From positions 1 to 12,947 of the forward strand of contig JAEOSL010000100.1 in the NCBI GenBank assembly GCA_016840385.1: 12,947 nucleotides of DNA, given 5' to 3'. The stretch comes from Candidatus Thorarchaeota archaeon (GTDB taxonomy: Archaea > Asgardarchaeota > Thorarchaeia > Thorarchaeales > Thorarchaeaceae). How positions within the stretch are numbered: the stretch's first letter is position 1; every line of letters starts with the position of its first letter. Both the position numbers and the translations under genes were made by a program. Below, one piece after another: positions 1 through 7,649 of this stretch. The notes below the pieces were generated by a model. It was not told where the DNA came from and ran no database searches. It saw only the letters and a program-made list of their open reading frames with translations.

Positions 1-102
1 CTTCTTCATTCTTACGATGATATTACTCAGGAACTCCTTGAATCGCATGGCTATACTGCGTCAGGTTTCTTCATGGAGAAAGACTTGGCAAGAAAAATCT
101 GA
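1..102 (+). CDS. C-terminal end of an unidentified protein (partial)
   Basis: Frame 1 is open from the window edge to TGA at 100-102, giving 33 residues (LLHSYDDITQ at the left edge, ending in DLARKI). The tail is acidic then basic, with no cysteine or recognisable motif. I do not recognise the family. It lies 86 nt before the methyltransferase on the same strand, so the two may be co-transcribed; whether it belongs to a DNA-modification locus cannot be judged from the tail. The sequence is short enough for the open frame to be chance, although its composition looks protein-like. Confidence 0.5.
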   Translation, partial: LLHSYDDITQELLESHGYTASGFFMEKDLARKI

Positions 103-176
103 TTTCAGAAAATGGTGAAGTTGAACACTCACAATATTGAAAGGGGTGTGATGTATCATATCCCTAGCACAACATT

Positions 177-181
177 GGAGG
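177..181 (+). promoter_or_regulatory. Ribosome binding site GGAGG placing the methyltransferase start at CTG 189
   Basis: GGAGG lies 7 nt before an in-frame CTG at 189. No ATG, GTG or TTG occurs in that frame between the upstream stop (TAG 165-167) and GTG 294, yet the conserved family N-terminus is encoded right after the CTG. The site therefore supports a non-canonical start. Confidence 0.55.
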
Positions 182-188
182 TTCCACT

Positions 189-2360
189 CTGTCAAAACGA
201 GCGATAGAAATCACTTTTCCAATCGCAGAGATAAATAGGATTGCAGAGAAGGAATCTACAGGATTTGGACGAAGACACTACAGACCGGTATATGTGATGC
301 ATAAATGGTGGGCACGCAGACTTGGCTCGATATTCAGAGCAATTCTACTGTACTCATTAGCGGACGACACACTTTCCCAGTGGGACCAAAACCCCCATAA
401 TCTATGGGAATTTTTCTCAAAAAATGCTAATCTAGAGGGAAAAATCGTTCTTGATCCCATGATGGGGGGCGGTACAACTGTTGTTGAAGCACTAAGACTT
501 GGTTGCAAAGTAGTGGCTGGAGATCTTAACCCAGTTTCCTGGTTTGTTGTGAAGAAGCAAATCGAAGATATTGACCCGGATTTGTTGAAGACTGCTTTAT
601 CCCAACTTGAGCTGGATTTAGGCGAAGAATTAAGAAAATATTACAAAACTACTTGCCCTGAATGCAATAATGATGCCGAGGCAATCTACTATTTTCATTG
701 TAAGGAGCTGGATTGCCCGGATTGCGATACAATAATATCGCTGATGAAGAATTTCTACCTTGCAAAGTCACCCACAGGAAATGGAGATGTTGTGATTTGT
801 CCTGAGTGTTGGGACGTTTTTGAAACAAAATCAGCAAAAAGTCGTGCGATTTGTCCAAAATGCGATAGAAAATTCCAACCTAAGGAAGATTTCTCTGCAA
901 GAAAAAGGATGTACCACTGCTCTAATGGATGCACACCTAGGAAAATCATCTCAGCTACAACAACTAATCCTCTTGAATATCGTCAGTATGCAGTGGAGTT
1001 CTATTGTAAATCGTGCGATATTGAGAAAAATCCTAGGCTGAAAAATGGTAGAGGTTACAAGAAATCTGACGAAAGAGACCTCAAACTTCTTGAAAATGCA
1101 GAGAAAGAATTCAAAAAAATTCGTAATGATCTACCAATTCCAGATACAAGAATTCCGAATGGAGTAGAAACACGACGAGCCTTGAACCACGGTTATACAA
1201 AATTCAAAGATATGTTCAGTCCAAGACAGCTACTCAACCTTGGAAAGATATTTCGTTGGATTCTTAATCATGGGGATTGGAAAATCAAAGAATTCCTAAT
1301 ACTGGCATTCTCGAACAGTCTGAAATACAACAACCTTTTTGCAAAATATAATGCAACTCAAGGGTTCATCACGGATATCTTCAGGACTCATTCTTACTCA
1401 CCATCAATGTCTCCTGTTGAGGCTAATTGTTATGACACTGCCAAGGGAAGAGGATCATTCACCGCTTTTGTAAATCTAGTGATTGAGGGAAAGGAATACT
1501 GTCGCCAGCCCTTTGAGAGAGTGTTCAAGAAGGCCAAAATGACAAAAATCTACACGAAAATCCCCATAATTAGCAAGTTTTCCGATAATTTTGAAGATTT
1601 GACCACCCACAGTAACGTCTTACTCCGATGCGAATCATCTGAAAAGATCAATATCCCAAACAAATCTGTTGATGCCGTGGTCACGGACCCTCCATATTAT
1701 GGAAATGTCATGTATTCCGAGCTGTCGAATTTCTTCTATGTGTGGTTAAGGATAGCACTCAAGGACAAATATCCCCATTTCCGCACGGAATTGGTACAAG
1801 ATGAAAAGGAAGTAATTGAAAATCGAGTTCAAGGTAAGGGCGAAAAAGAGTTTCTTGAGAGTCTGACACAAGTTTTTACCGAATCCACACGCATTCTGAA
1901 GGATGACGGGGTCTTTGTTTTCACTTTTCATCATAAGAGCGGGGAGGTATGGGGAACAATTCTCAGATGCATCCTGGATTCAGGGCTATATGTTTCTGCG
2001 ATCTATCCGGTTCGAAGTGAGATGAAAGCATCCACCCATCTTTATGACGCGTCCAACATAACCATGGATATCGTATTGGTTTGTAGAAAACGTATCAAGT
2101 CTGTCAAATCTGAAGGCTGGAACAATATACGCCATAAAGTAAAACAAATGACCCTTTCTCTTGTTCAGGACCTTGAAAAATCCGGCGAATCCCTTAATCC
2201 CCTTGATATCTACATGATGGCTTTCGGTAAGTGTTTGGAGCTATATTCCCAGCACTACCCACAAGTTCTCGATGGTGAGAGGCAAATCGGTATCAAAGAG
2301 GCTGTTGAATCTATCAGAAGTCTCATCAGTGAAAATTTGGATTCTTCTTTAAGCCACTAG
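189..2360 (+). CDS. DUF1156/COG1743 zinc-ribbon DNA methyltransferase
   Basis: Predicted SAM-dependent DNA N-methyltransferase (adenine-specific by family annotation). Numbered from CTG 189 (723 residues): the family N-terminus SKRAIEITFPIAEIN is followed by HKWWARRLGS, as in DUF1156 proteins. Motif I is DPMMGGGTT (89-97), with D112-L-N-P after the next strand. Cys pairs at 156/159, 176/179, 204/207 and 222/225, with further Cys at 244/248 and 273/276, form zinc ribbons. Catalytic motif IV DPPY is at 500-503, followed by YSELSNFFYVWLR, which is typical of the family. The first canonical start is GTG 294 (or ATG 297); it would cut off the conserved N-terminal block, so CTG 189 is preferred. 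The gene is complete and overlaps the end of the convergent ecfT by 12 nt. No nuclease, helicase or DUF499-type ATPase is visible, so it is an orphan within this window. The family call is firm; the target site and base are unknown. Confidence 0.88.
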   Translation: MSKRAIEITFPIAEINRIAEKESTGFGRRHYRPVYVMHKWWARRLGSIFRAILLYSLADDTLSQWDQNPHNLWEFFSKNANLEGKIVLDPMMGGGTTVVEALRLGCKVVAGDLNPVSWFVVKKQIEDIDPDLLKTALSQLELDLGEELRKYYKTTCPECNNDAEAIYYFHCKELDCPDCDTIISLMKNFYLAKSPTGNGDVVICPECWDVFETKSAKSRAICPKCDRKFQPKEDFSARKRMYHCSNGCTPRKIISATTTNPLEYRQYAVEFYCKSCDIEKNPRLKNGRGYKKSDERDLKLLENAEKEFKKIRNDLPIPDTRIPNGVETRRALNHGYTKFKDMFSPRQLLNLGKIFRWILNHGDWKIKEFLILAFSNSLKYNNLFAKYNATQGFITDIFRTHSYSPSMSPVEANCYDTAKGRGSFTAFVNLVIEGKEYCRQPFERVFKKAKMTKIYTKIPIISKFSDNFEDLTTHSNVLLRCESSEKINIPNKSVDAVVTDPPYYGNVMYSELSNFFYVWLRIALKDKYPHFRTELVQDEKEVIENRVQGKGEKEFLESLTQVFTESTRILKDDGVFVFTFHHKSGEVWGTILRCILDSGLYVSAIYPVRSEMKASTHLYDASNITMDIVLVCRKRIKSVKSEGWNNIRHKVKQMTLSLVQDLEKSGESLNPLDIYMMAFGKCLELYSQHYPQVLDGERQIGIKEAVESIRSLISENLDSSLSH

Positions 2361-3161
2361 AGTGATTGGGAAATACCCTAGGGATAGTAAAATTGTGAAA
2401 AATAAGAAACAAATCGTCAATAATAGAACAATTGAATCGGATTTGTGCCAACTTGAAGTGCGTAGGTAGGTCCTGCTATCCTCATAGCCAAATCCTCGTC
2501 CATCCATAGACATGGATAATGATTCAACTTTAGAAAGAGCTGAAACTAACAAAGGGAAGAATGTGTATCGTATTGACCTTTTGATTTTCTTAATACCTCC
2601 AAGTTCTATCGAAATACCCCGTGATTTTTGTGCCATACGTACAGTATTATTTTCCAAGTCAAATAGGGGAAGGAATCTCAACGCTATTACAAGAGTAAAG
2701 CTGTAACGATAAGGAATCCTCAGCCTTGTAAGGGAATGAACAAGAAGAGTAGGATCTGTTACTGATACAAAAAGCATACTTGAAAAAACAACAAGTAGGA
2801 ACCTTGTTGCCATTGCCAGTCCTTTTTCGATTCCAAAATCAGTGACAGGAAAGAAAGGACCGATTTCACCTATTTGTGGGATAGCGAAGAATAGAAGATT
2901 TCCGTTGATAGTAAGCATTACTTGCACAATGAGAAGCATAAGAGAGAAGAATAGAAGAAACTTGGTTCTACCGGATTTCAACTGAATTGGAACTTTGGCA
3001 ACTTTGAAAGAGATTAGTATGATGAGGAATAATATCGTGCTTAAGGTCCAATGAGGGAAAATAATTACTGAAGAAACCGTCAGAACCAAAACTAATAGAT
3101 TCAGAGATGGATTCAACCTATGAATAAAGGAGTTGCCTTGAGTATACCCAAAACGTGACAC
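2349..3161 (-). CDS. ecfT: ECF transporter transmembrane component EcfT
   Basis: Integral membrane scaffold of an energy-coupling factor importer; it links the ATPases to the substrate-binding S subunit. The 270 residues have hydrophobic segments at about 20-35, 38-55, 67-85, 115-135 and 243-265. The coupling-helix region carries the expected pair of X-R-G motifs, S180-R-G and G221-R-G (within MSMDGRGFG), which contact the ATPases. Length is normal for EcfT. The start is GTG, directly after the TAG of the ATPase gene with no spacer; GGAGGG within the end of that gene, 10 nt upstream, is a reasonable ribosome site. It is the last gene of the phosphatase-S-A-T operon, and its end overlaps the convergent methyltransferase gene. 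Confidence 0.9.
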   Translation of the reverse strand: MSRFGYTQGNSFIHRLNPSLNLLVLVLTVSSVIIFPHWTLSTILFLIILISFKVAKVPIQLKSGRTKFLLFFSLMLLIVQVMLTINGNLLFFAIPQIGEIGPFFPVTDFGIEKGLAMATRFLLVVFSSMLFVSVTDPTLLVHSLTRLRIPYRYSFTLVIALRFLPLFDLENNTVRMAQKSRGISIELGGIKKIKRSIRYTFFPLLVSALSKVESLSMSMDGRGFGYEDSRTYLRTSSWHKSDSIVLLLTICFLFFTILLSLGYFPITLVA

Positions 3162-4616
3162 CTACAAGTTTCCCTCCAGATTGTTGTATTCATCATGACC
3201 CAACGTTTCAAGTCTGGTAAGCACTGATTGGGGGGTTCCATCGAGTAAGACTTCCCCTTTTTTCATGAATATTATTCTGTTACTGTGATTAATAGCAAAA
3301 GATGAATCGTGGGTCACTACAACGACCAACCCATCATTTTGTGCTATATTATCAATTTTTTGCGTTATGAATCGACGGCCTCTTGCATCTTGACCAAGGA
3401 ATGGCTCATCCAATAAGAGAATTCTCGGTTCATGCACTGATACAGCACTAATATTCAATCGTCTTTTTTGTCCATGGCTTAGTGAAAATGGGTTACGCTC
3501 TTTGAAATCTAAAAGATTAGCAGTTTTGAGACTATTCTCAGATCGCATTATGCTTTCTTCATCTTCAGAATCAAGGACATCATGGATCAGATTCTGTTCT
3601 TTCCAAACTGTTCGCTCGAAAATTTGGTGGTTGGGGTTCTGGAAGACCATTGCAATGTCTGATGTGATTTGCCTTCTGGAAAATGTATTGAGTGGCGTAC
3701 CATCAAGATAGATACTCCCCTTGTGTGGTTTTAATATTCCTCCTAGTAAATTAACAAGCGTAGACTTTCCTGAGCCATTATTACCCATCAGTGCTACTAT
3801 CTCACCTTGATGAAGGGTTAATGATGCGTTACTAACAGCCCAGTTTTCATCGTAGGCAAAACTTACTTGGTCAGCAGATAAAACAGGTTTGCCTGCGGTC
3901 AGTCGCTCGGATGACCCAGCAACCCATGGATTAGTTCGTGGTCTGTTGATGTCATAGGGGGAGATACTACCGTCGGATATTCTCAAAGCCCTATCGGCAA
4001 TGGCCAAGATGGCATTTAATCGATGCTCGATACATATTATTCCCAAACCCATCTTTTTCATAGTCAGAAGAACTTGGCAGAGCATCTGAACACCCTTTGG
4101 GTCAAGGCTCGCAGACGGTTCATCTAGTATCAAATATTCTGGTCTGCAGGCAAGCATCGATGCGATGACAATACGTTGCTTTTCACCTCCAGATAATGCA
4201 AATGTTGGACGTTCGATGAGATGTTCAGCACCTACGGATGCCAGCGAAGTTGATACAAGATTTCGTATGTCATCCCGTTCAACCAGATAATTCTCTGGCC
4301 CAAAAGCAATTTCATCTTTGACTAACAGCGTGTTTAGCTGACTTTCGACATCCTGTTGAACTAAGGCTACTTTTCGTGAATATTCAGATATTGGCAAGTC
4401 AGATACATCAGCTCCATCGATTGATAGCGAACCTGACAAATGACCGTGAATGGACCGGGGGATGAACCCAGAGAGGTATTTCGCTAGAGTTGACTTGCCT
4501 GATCCAGTTGGCCCCGTGATTACAACAAGTTCGCCAGGCTTCAGTGTAATGTTGATGTGATCTAAGATTTGTTGAGTGCCATCGTATGAGAAACTTATGT
4601 CAGTGGCCTCTAACAA
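3162..4616 (-). CDS. Fused double ATPase of an ECF transporter (EcfA1-EcfA2)
   Basis: Two ABC nucleotide-binding domains in one 484-residue chain; they power the ECF importer on the cytoplasmic side. NBD1 has Walker A GPTGSGKS (35-42), Q-loop near Q87-Q88, the ECF hallmark DEIAFGPEN (101-109), signature LSGGE (141-145), Walker B YLILDE (161-166) and switch H198. NBD2 has GNNGSGKS (278-285), FQNPNHQIF (325-333, the NPDDQIF-type ECF motif), signature LSHGQ (379-383), Walker B LLLDE (400-404) and H437 or so in VTHD. All catalytic elements appear intact in both halves, though NBD2 lacks the AFGPEN-like segment (it reads WKEQNLIHD). The TTG start is supported by a strong GGAGGG 6-7 nt upstream, overlapping the stop of the S gene. 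Bacteria usually have two separate A genes; the fused form is common in archaea. Confidence 0.93.
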   Translation of the reverse strand: MLEATDISFSYDGTQQILDHINITLKPGELVVITGPTGSGKSTLAKYLSGFIPRSIHGHLSGSLSIDGADVSDLPISEYSRKVALVQQDVESQLNTLLVKDEIAFGPENYLVERDDIRNLVSTSLASVGAEHLIERPTFALSGGEKQRIVIASMLACRPEYLILDEPSASLDPKGVQMLCQVLLTMKKMGLGIICIEHRLNAILAIADRALRISDGSISPYDINRPRTNPWVAGSSERLTAGKPVLSADQVSFAYDENWAVSNASLTLHQGEIVALMGNNGSGKSTLVNLLGGILKPHKGSIYLDGTPLNTFSRRQITSDIAMVFQNPNHQIFERTVWKEQNLIHDVLDSEDEESIMRSENSLKTANLLDFKERNPFSLSHGQKRRLNISAVSVHEPRILLLDEPFLGQDARGRRFITQKIDNIAQNDGLVVVVTHDSSFAINHSNRIIFMKKGEVLLDGTPQSVLTRLETLGHDEYNNLEGNL

Positions 4617-4622
4617 TTTTCA

Positions 4623-4628
4623 CCCTCC
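4623..4628 (-). promoter_or_regulatory. Ribosome binding site GGAGGG for the ECF ATPase gene
   Basis: On the minus strand GGAGGG lies 6 nt before the TTG at 4616-4614 and shares its first base with the TAG stop of the S-component gene. It fixes an unusual TTG start and shows tight operon packing. Confidence 0.7.
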
Positions 4629-5704
4629 TAGTAGACTTGTAGTGTTGTTACTTGTCGAACCCATTGTGAACCATCGTATTGTGCTGCAATTAACCAGAGT
4701 CCGTCATCAGCATTAGTCAAGAGAAATTGAGTGTCGTCCATTACGGTATCGAGTTCGAAAGGAATTGAATACCCATCAACAGCAATCACCATCAACCACT
4801 CTGCATTTGGTAATACACCTGCATAATTTAGTATTGTACTAACAAGAACCCCAGAATAGTTTGCTAGTGGGAGTTGAGTGTATGCACCGATTAGCTCGGC
4901 CTCAATTGTCACCATTTGGTCTGCGAACATCGAGTGTGTGAAGGAGTAAGGAGTTTCAACAAGTCCTTCGACTTCACATGCGTTTGGGTCTGTACCCAAA
5001 TGAACAATTGATGTCATATAGATAGTCGAACCAATGACAAGAAAAAGCGTTATTGTAATTGCAGGAATATTCCGACGGATCATATTCCTCTTGTCAGTTG
5101 GACTAGGGCTTGTCCTCATACTCGAAAGATGATAGGGCATAACTCCAGCATCGTTCAGAAACTCAAGGGTTTCCCAAGCAAAATAACCTGCGAATATCAC
5201 TCCAGAGCAGAAAGCAAGTAGCGATATGATGAAAATGTAGAGATTTGGAACCCCAGCAAAGTAGAATATCTGGAAAACTATCACATTTGATGCTGCTGCA
5301 AGTCCGGCACCGCTCCACCAAATAATTCGGGATCCGGTTCCTGCTTCCTCGGGTTTTCCTCCAATAGTAGCAAAAGTGTCAATTAGCATCCCCTGCATTA
5401 GAGATACAATCACGATGACGATTCCATGTGTACTTCCTGTGAACATCTCAACCGTTCCTTTTAGTAGGCCTCCAAATGTTCCAGCCCCATTTCTAGGGAC
5501 CAATACACGTATCAGAACTATCCAAAAAACATGAAGTCCTGCCAAGAATTGGCCTGCTCCAAAGGGGACTCCAAGACTTAGGTTGATAATATTTCCAAGG
5601 TATCCGACAAAGGTGCTTAGTGCGCCGCCTAGAGAGCTCAATATCGCGAGTGTGGCAATCTCACGTGTATTGATTGCATCTCTATACACGAGTTTATCCC
5701 CCAA
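4628..5704 (-). CDS. ECF S component (YkoE-like) fused to an extracellular domain
   Basis: Substrate-capturing membrane subunit of the ECF importer. Residues about 16-176 form some six hydrophobic segments with the YkoE-type pattern RNGAGTFGGLLKGTVEMFTG (71-90) followed by a hydrophobic stretch and QG (104-105); YkoE is tied to thiamine or its hydroxymethylpyrimidine part in bacteria. A cytoplasmic linker (about 180-211) leads to an extra membrane helix (212-232) and a domain of about 120 residues (235-358), presumably outside the cell. Typical S subunits are about 180-200 residues and lack this addition. The tail has YSGVLVSTILNYAG (283-296) and VDGYS (309-313), which match the C-terminal domain of the phosphatase encoded next door. 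Start: TTG 5704 overlaps the phosphatase stop region; GTG 5689, 6 nt after GGGGAT, is an equally good alternative. The substrate is not proven. Confidence 0.82.
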   Translation of the reverse strand: MGDKLVYRDAINTREIATLAILSSLGGALSTFVGYLGNIINLSLGVPFGAGQFLAGLHVFWIVLIRVLVPRNGAGTFGGLLKGTVEMFTGSTHGIVIVIVSLMQGMLIDTFATIGGKPEEAGTGSRIIWWSGAGLAAASNVIVFQIFYFAGVPNLYIFIISLLAFCSGVIFAGYFAWETLEFLNDAGVMPYHLSSMRTSPSPTDKRNMIRRNIPAITITLFLVIGSTIYMTSIVHLGTDPNACEVEGLVETPYSFTHSMFADQMVTIEAELIGAYTQLPLANYSGVLVSTILNYAGVLPNAEWLMVIAVDGYSIPFELDTVMDDTQFLLTNADDGLWLIAAQYDGSQWVRQVTTLQVY

Positions 5705-7076
5705 TTATCTCAATCATTGCTACGTATTTTGCCCATCTTGCCCCTGCTGATTCGTAAATATGATAACCTTGTCCTGGATCTGAAGTTGCCAGACAGTCAG
5801 CGTTACTATATCCACCATCGGGTGCTAGCATCACAATTCTAAGGCCGTCAATCCAGCTTGGCACAATGGTTTCATTATACTGGTAAGCAAGTATCATTTC
5901 ACCCTGAATATCGTACCAAGATGAATTCGGATATGCATTATAATAACTGAAATCCTGTACGAATCCATCAGATGAGGTAATTCGTATTGTAGCATTCTCA
6001 TTCATTCCTCCAACATAATCAATCAGTGTAGAAATGTTAACACCACGGTAAACACCTTGATTTCTCCAATTATCAAATCGATTCTGAACAGAAGAGTATG
6101 CCTCGCTGTAATCGAATAATGTCAAATCTTCAATAGTAAGGGTCACAGTTGTTTCTACACCTCTAAGAATTACCCTATTATTTTGGATTGAAGGTGCATC
6201 AAGAAGTACAGGAGTGATTATGGCTTCAGAATCTGTAAGAGTGACATTCACATAATGATAGATACCACCATCTTCAGGTTCGGCATATAGACCGGCACCA
6301 GCACCGCCAGTTATCACGTATTCAACATCATTTATGGTTCGATGGTCGAACATATGGATGTGTCCAGAAAAGACCACATCTACCTCATATTCTTCGTAAA
6401 GATTCATCAATCGAGTATTGATGCTTGATTCCATCGTGTGATTTTCGTCTGGTCGGGGATCATATGGTGGAATATGTGAGAATACGAACTTCCATGTTGA
6501 ATTATCTGATGAAAGGTCATTCTTTAACCAGTCGAATTCATCTTCGGACACAGTATTGGCTGAAGTGTTGAATACAGTAAAGTGGGCAGAATCTAAATCA
6601 AAGGAGTAAGTCGATGGTCCGAAGTGTTGTATGTATCGCTCACCACCACCTTGGCGAATGTCATGGTTTCCCACGGTAGTATACAGTGGTACTTCTAAGT
6701 CCTCAAAGGCGGCTAGCGTATCAAGATACTGATTTTCTTGCCCAAAGGGTGTAAGATCTCCACAGTGGAATATGAAATCAGGATCATTCTCATTTGCATC
6801 TGTTACAATCTGAGAGATTCCACCTTGATACCCTTGAGAATCGCCAAAAACATAGAAACTGATTGAATCATCAGGAGGCGGGGTTGGAGGGAGAAGAGGG
6901 ATTGTGTTCACTACAACAATGATTCCAGCTACTAGGATGATTGATGTGAGTATCAGAGTTTGAATTCGTCTGTCCAATTCAACTATCTCCGGTTTTGATC
7001 GACTGATATGTTTGGTCAAGCATATCACTGACTGTTTCAAATAAGAAGTTGCTGATTTTCTGGTACCTTTCGCCAT
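5694..7076 (-). CDS. Membrane-anchored extracellular metallophosphatase
   Basis: Calcineurin-like two-metal phosphoesterase, inferred to face outside. Numbered from ATG 7076 (460 residues): a basic N-terminus, one membrane helix (38-60), then a Pro-rich linker. Metal-site motifs in order are FGDSQ (D79; Q replaces the usual H of GDxH), HCGD (D107), GNHD (N137-H138), SHIPP (H201) and GHIH (H239, H241). Residues 303-460 form a second domain with YRGVNISTLIDYVGG (343-357) and SSDGF (368-372); it resembles the small sulfite-oxidase-fold/molybdopterin-binding type without a clear catalytic Cys. ATG 7076 follows GGAG by 9 nt; GTG 7097 is a weaker alternative. It is the first gene of the ECF operon, so it may strip phosphate from the molecule the ECF system imports. 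The enzyme class is secure; the substrate is unknown. Confidence 0.85.
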   Translation of the reverse strand: MAKGTRKSATSYLKQSVICLTKHISRSKPEIVELDRRIQTLILTSIILVAGIIVVVNTIPLLPPTPPPDDSISFYVFGDSQGYQGGISQIVTDANENDPDFIFHCGDLTPFGQENQYLDTLAAFEDLEVPLYTTVGNHDIRQGGGERYIQHFGPSTYSFDLDSAHFTVFNTSANTVSEDEFDWLKNDLSSDNSTWKFVFSHIPPYDPRPDENHTMESSINTRLMNLYEEYEVDVVFSGHIHMFDHRTINDVEYVITGGAGAGLYAEPEDGGIYHYVNVTLTDSEAIITPVLLDAPSIQNNRVILRGVETTVTLTIEDLTLFDYSEAYSSVQNRFDNWRNQGVYRGVNISTLIDYVGGMNENATIRITSSDGFVQDFSYYNAYPNSSWYDIQGEMILAYQYNETIVPSWIDGLRIVMLAPDGGYSNADCLATSDPGQGYHIYESAGARWAKYVAMIEIIGG

Positions 7077-7237
7077 AGTAATGCACTCCATCAGCACTCA
7101 GCCTAGGTCCTTCTTACAGAGATTAATTGATAATTTCAAGAATTGTATGAGAATAAAAGGTCCAAGCTCCAAGTAAAATGTGAATGGACTAGGTGAGTGG
7201 GCTAGTATGAATATATGAAGCGCGCAACCGAAAGCCC

Positions 7238-7607
7238 GAAGGAATTATACTCTAACGGGAAGTCCTCACTCTCTAAGAAGGGAACGATATCAAGTTCCAG
7301 AGAGTCCGCGGCTGTTCACTATGTCCAAACGGACCTTCTCAGCTTTGGTGACGAAATTGAGGAGTGTGATAATGACCCCGCCGTGGTAAGAACTGTGGAA
7401 ACCCTCTCTGTTGCTGGGATTGATACATCAACAATCGCACAGGAGGAGGAAGCCAGGACTGTGGGAGGGACATCGTTCCGATGAGTACAGACAAAGCCCT
7501 TGCTAATTTGTGTATTCTCTTGAGAATGCATAGAGGTGGTGACACTGGCAAGGGAAGGGTGGAACACAGAGATTTCGACTGTTGAGATTTATTCTCAATA
7601 TAAAAAA
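7238..7607. other. Gene-poor intergenic region rich in hairpins; possible structured RNA
   Basis: The 552 nt between 7098 and 7649 hold no convincing gene. A TATA-like AATATATGAA lies at 7210-7219 on the + strand. Downstream are local stems read by eye: 7268-7274/7299-7305 enclosing 7281-7285/7294-7298; 7335-7341/7358-7364; 7438-7442/7459-7463; 7471-7475/7479-7483; 7497-7503/7548-7554 enclosing 7511-7519/7522-7530; and 7582-7586/7594-7598. I found no RNase P, SRP or 5S core motifs. An 89-codon frame (7215-7484) has no ribosome site and Ser/Thr/Glu-rich composition without motifs, so I do not call it a gene. Strand of any RNA is uncertain, because hairpins read alike on both. Confidence 0.35.
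7602..7607 (-). terminator. Oligo-T terminator candidate after the kinase-fold gene
   Basis: On the minus strand a run of six T lies 43 nt past the stop at 7650. Archaeal RNA polymerase commonly stops on such runs. No stem precedes it directly. Confidence 0.3.
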
Positions 7608-7649
7608 CAGGTCAGAAGAAGTTTAGGGAAGATAATCGAAAGCTGAGTA

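Noticed and set aside
112..207. 31-codon ORF upstream of the methyltransferase
   Set aside because: It overlaps the conserved N-terminal coding region of the methyltransferase in another frame and has no ribosome site.
7215..7484. 89-codon + strand frame
   Set aside because: No ribosome site, no motif, skewed Ser/Thr/Glu composition, and equally long frames on the opposite strand; hairpins explain the region better.
7255..7600. RNase P RNA, suggested by GGGAAGTCC at 7258-7266 and GGTAAGAAC at 7384-7392
   Set aside because: No matching P4 partner strand (GGCTTA-type) follows, and the ACAGAA core element is absent; the resemblance is to short fragments only.
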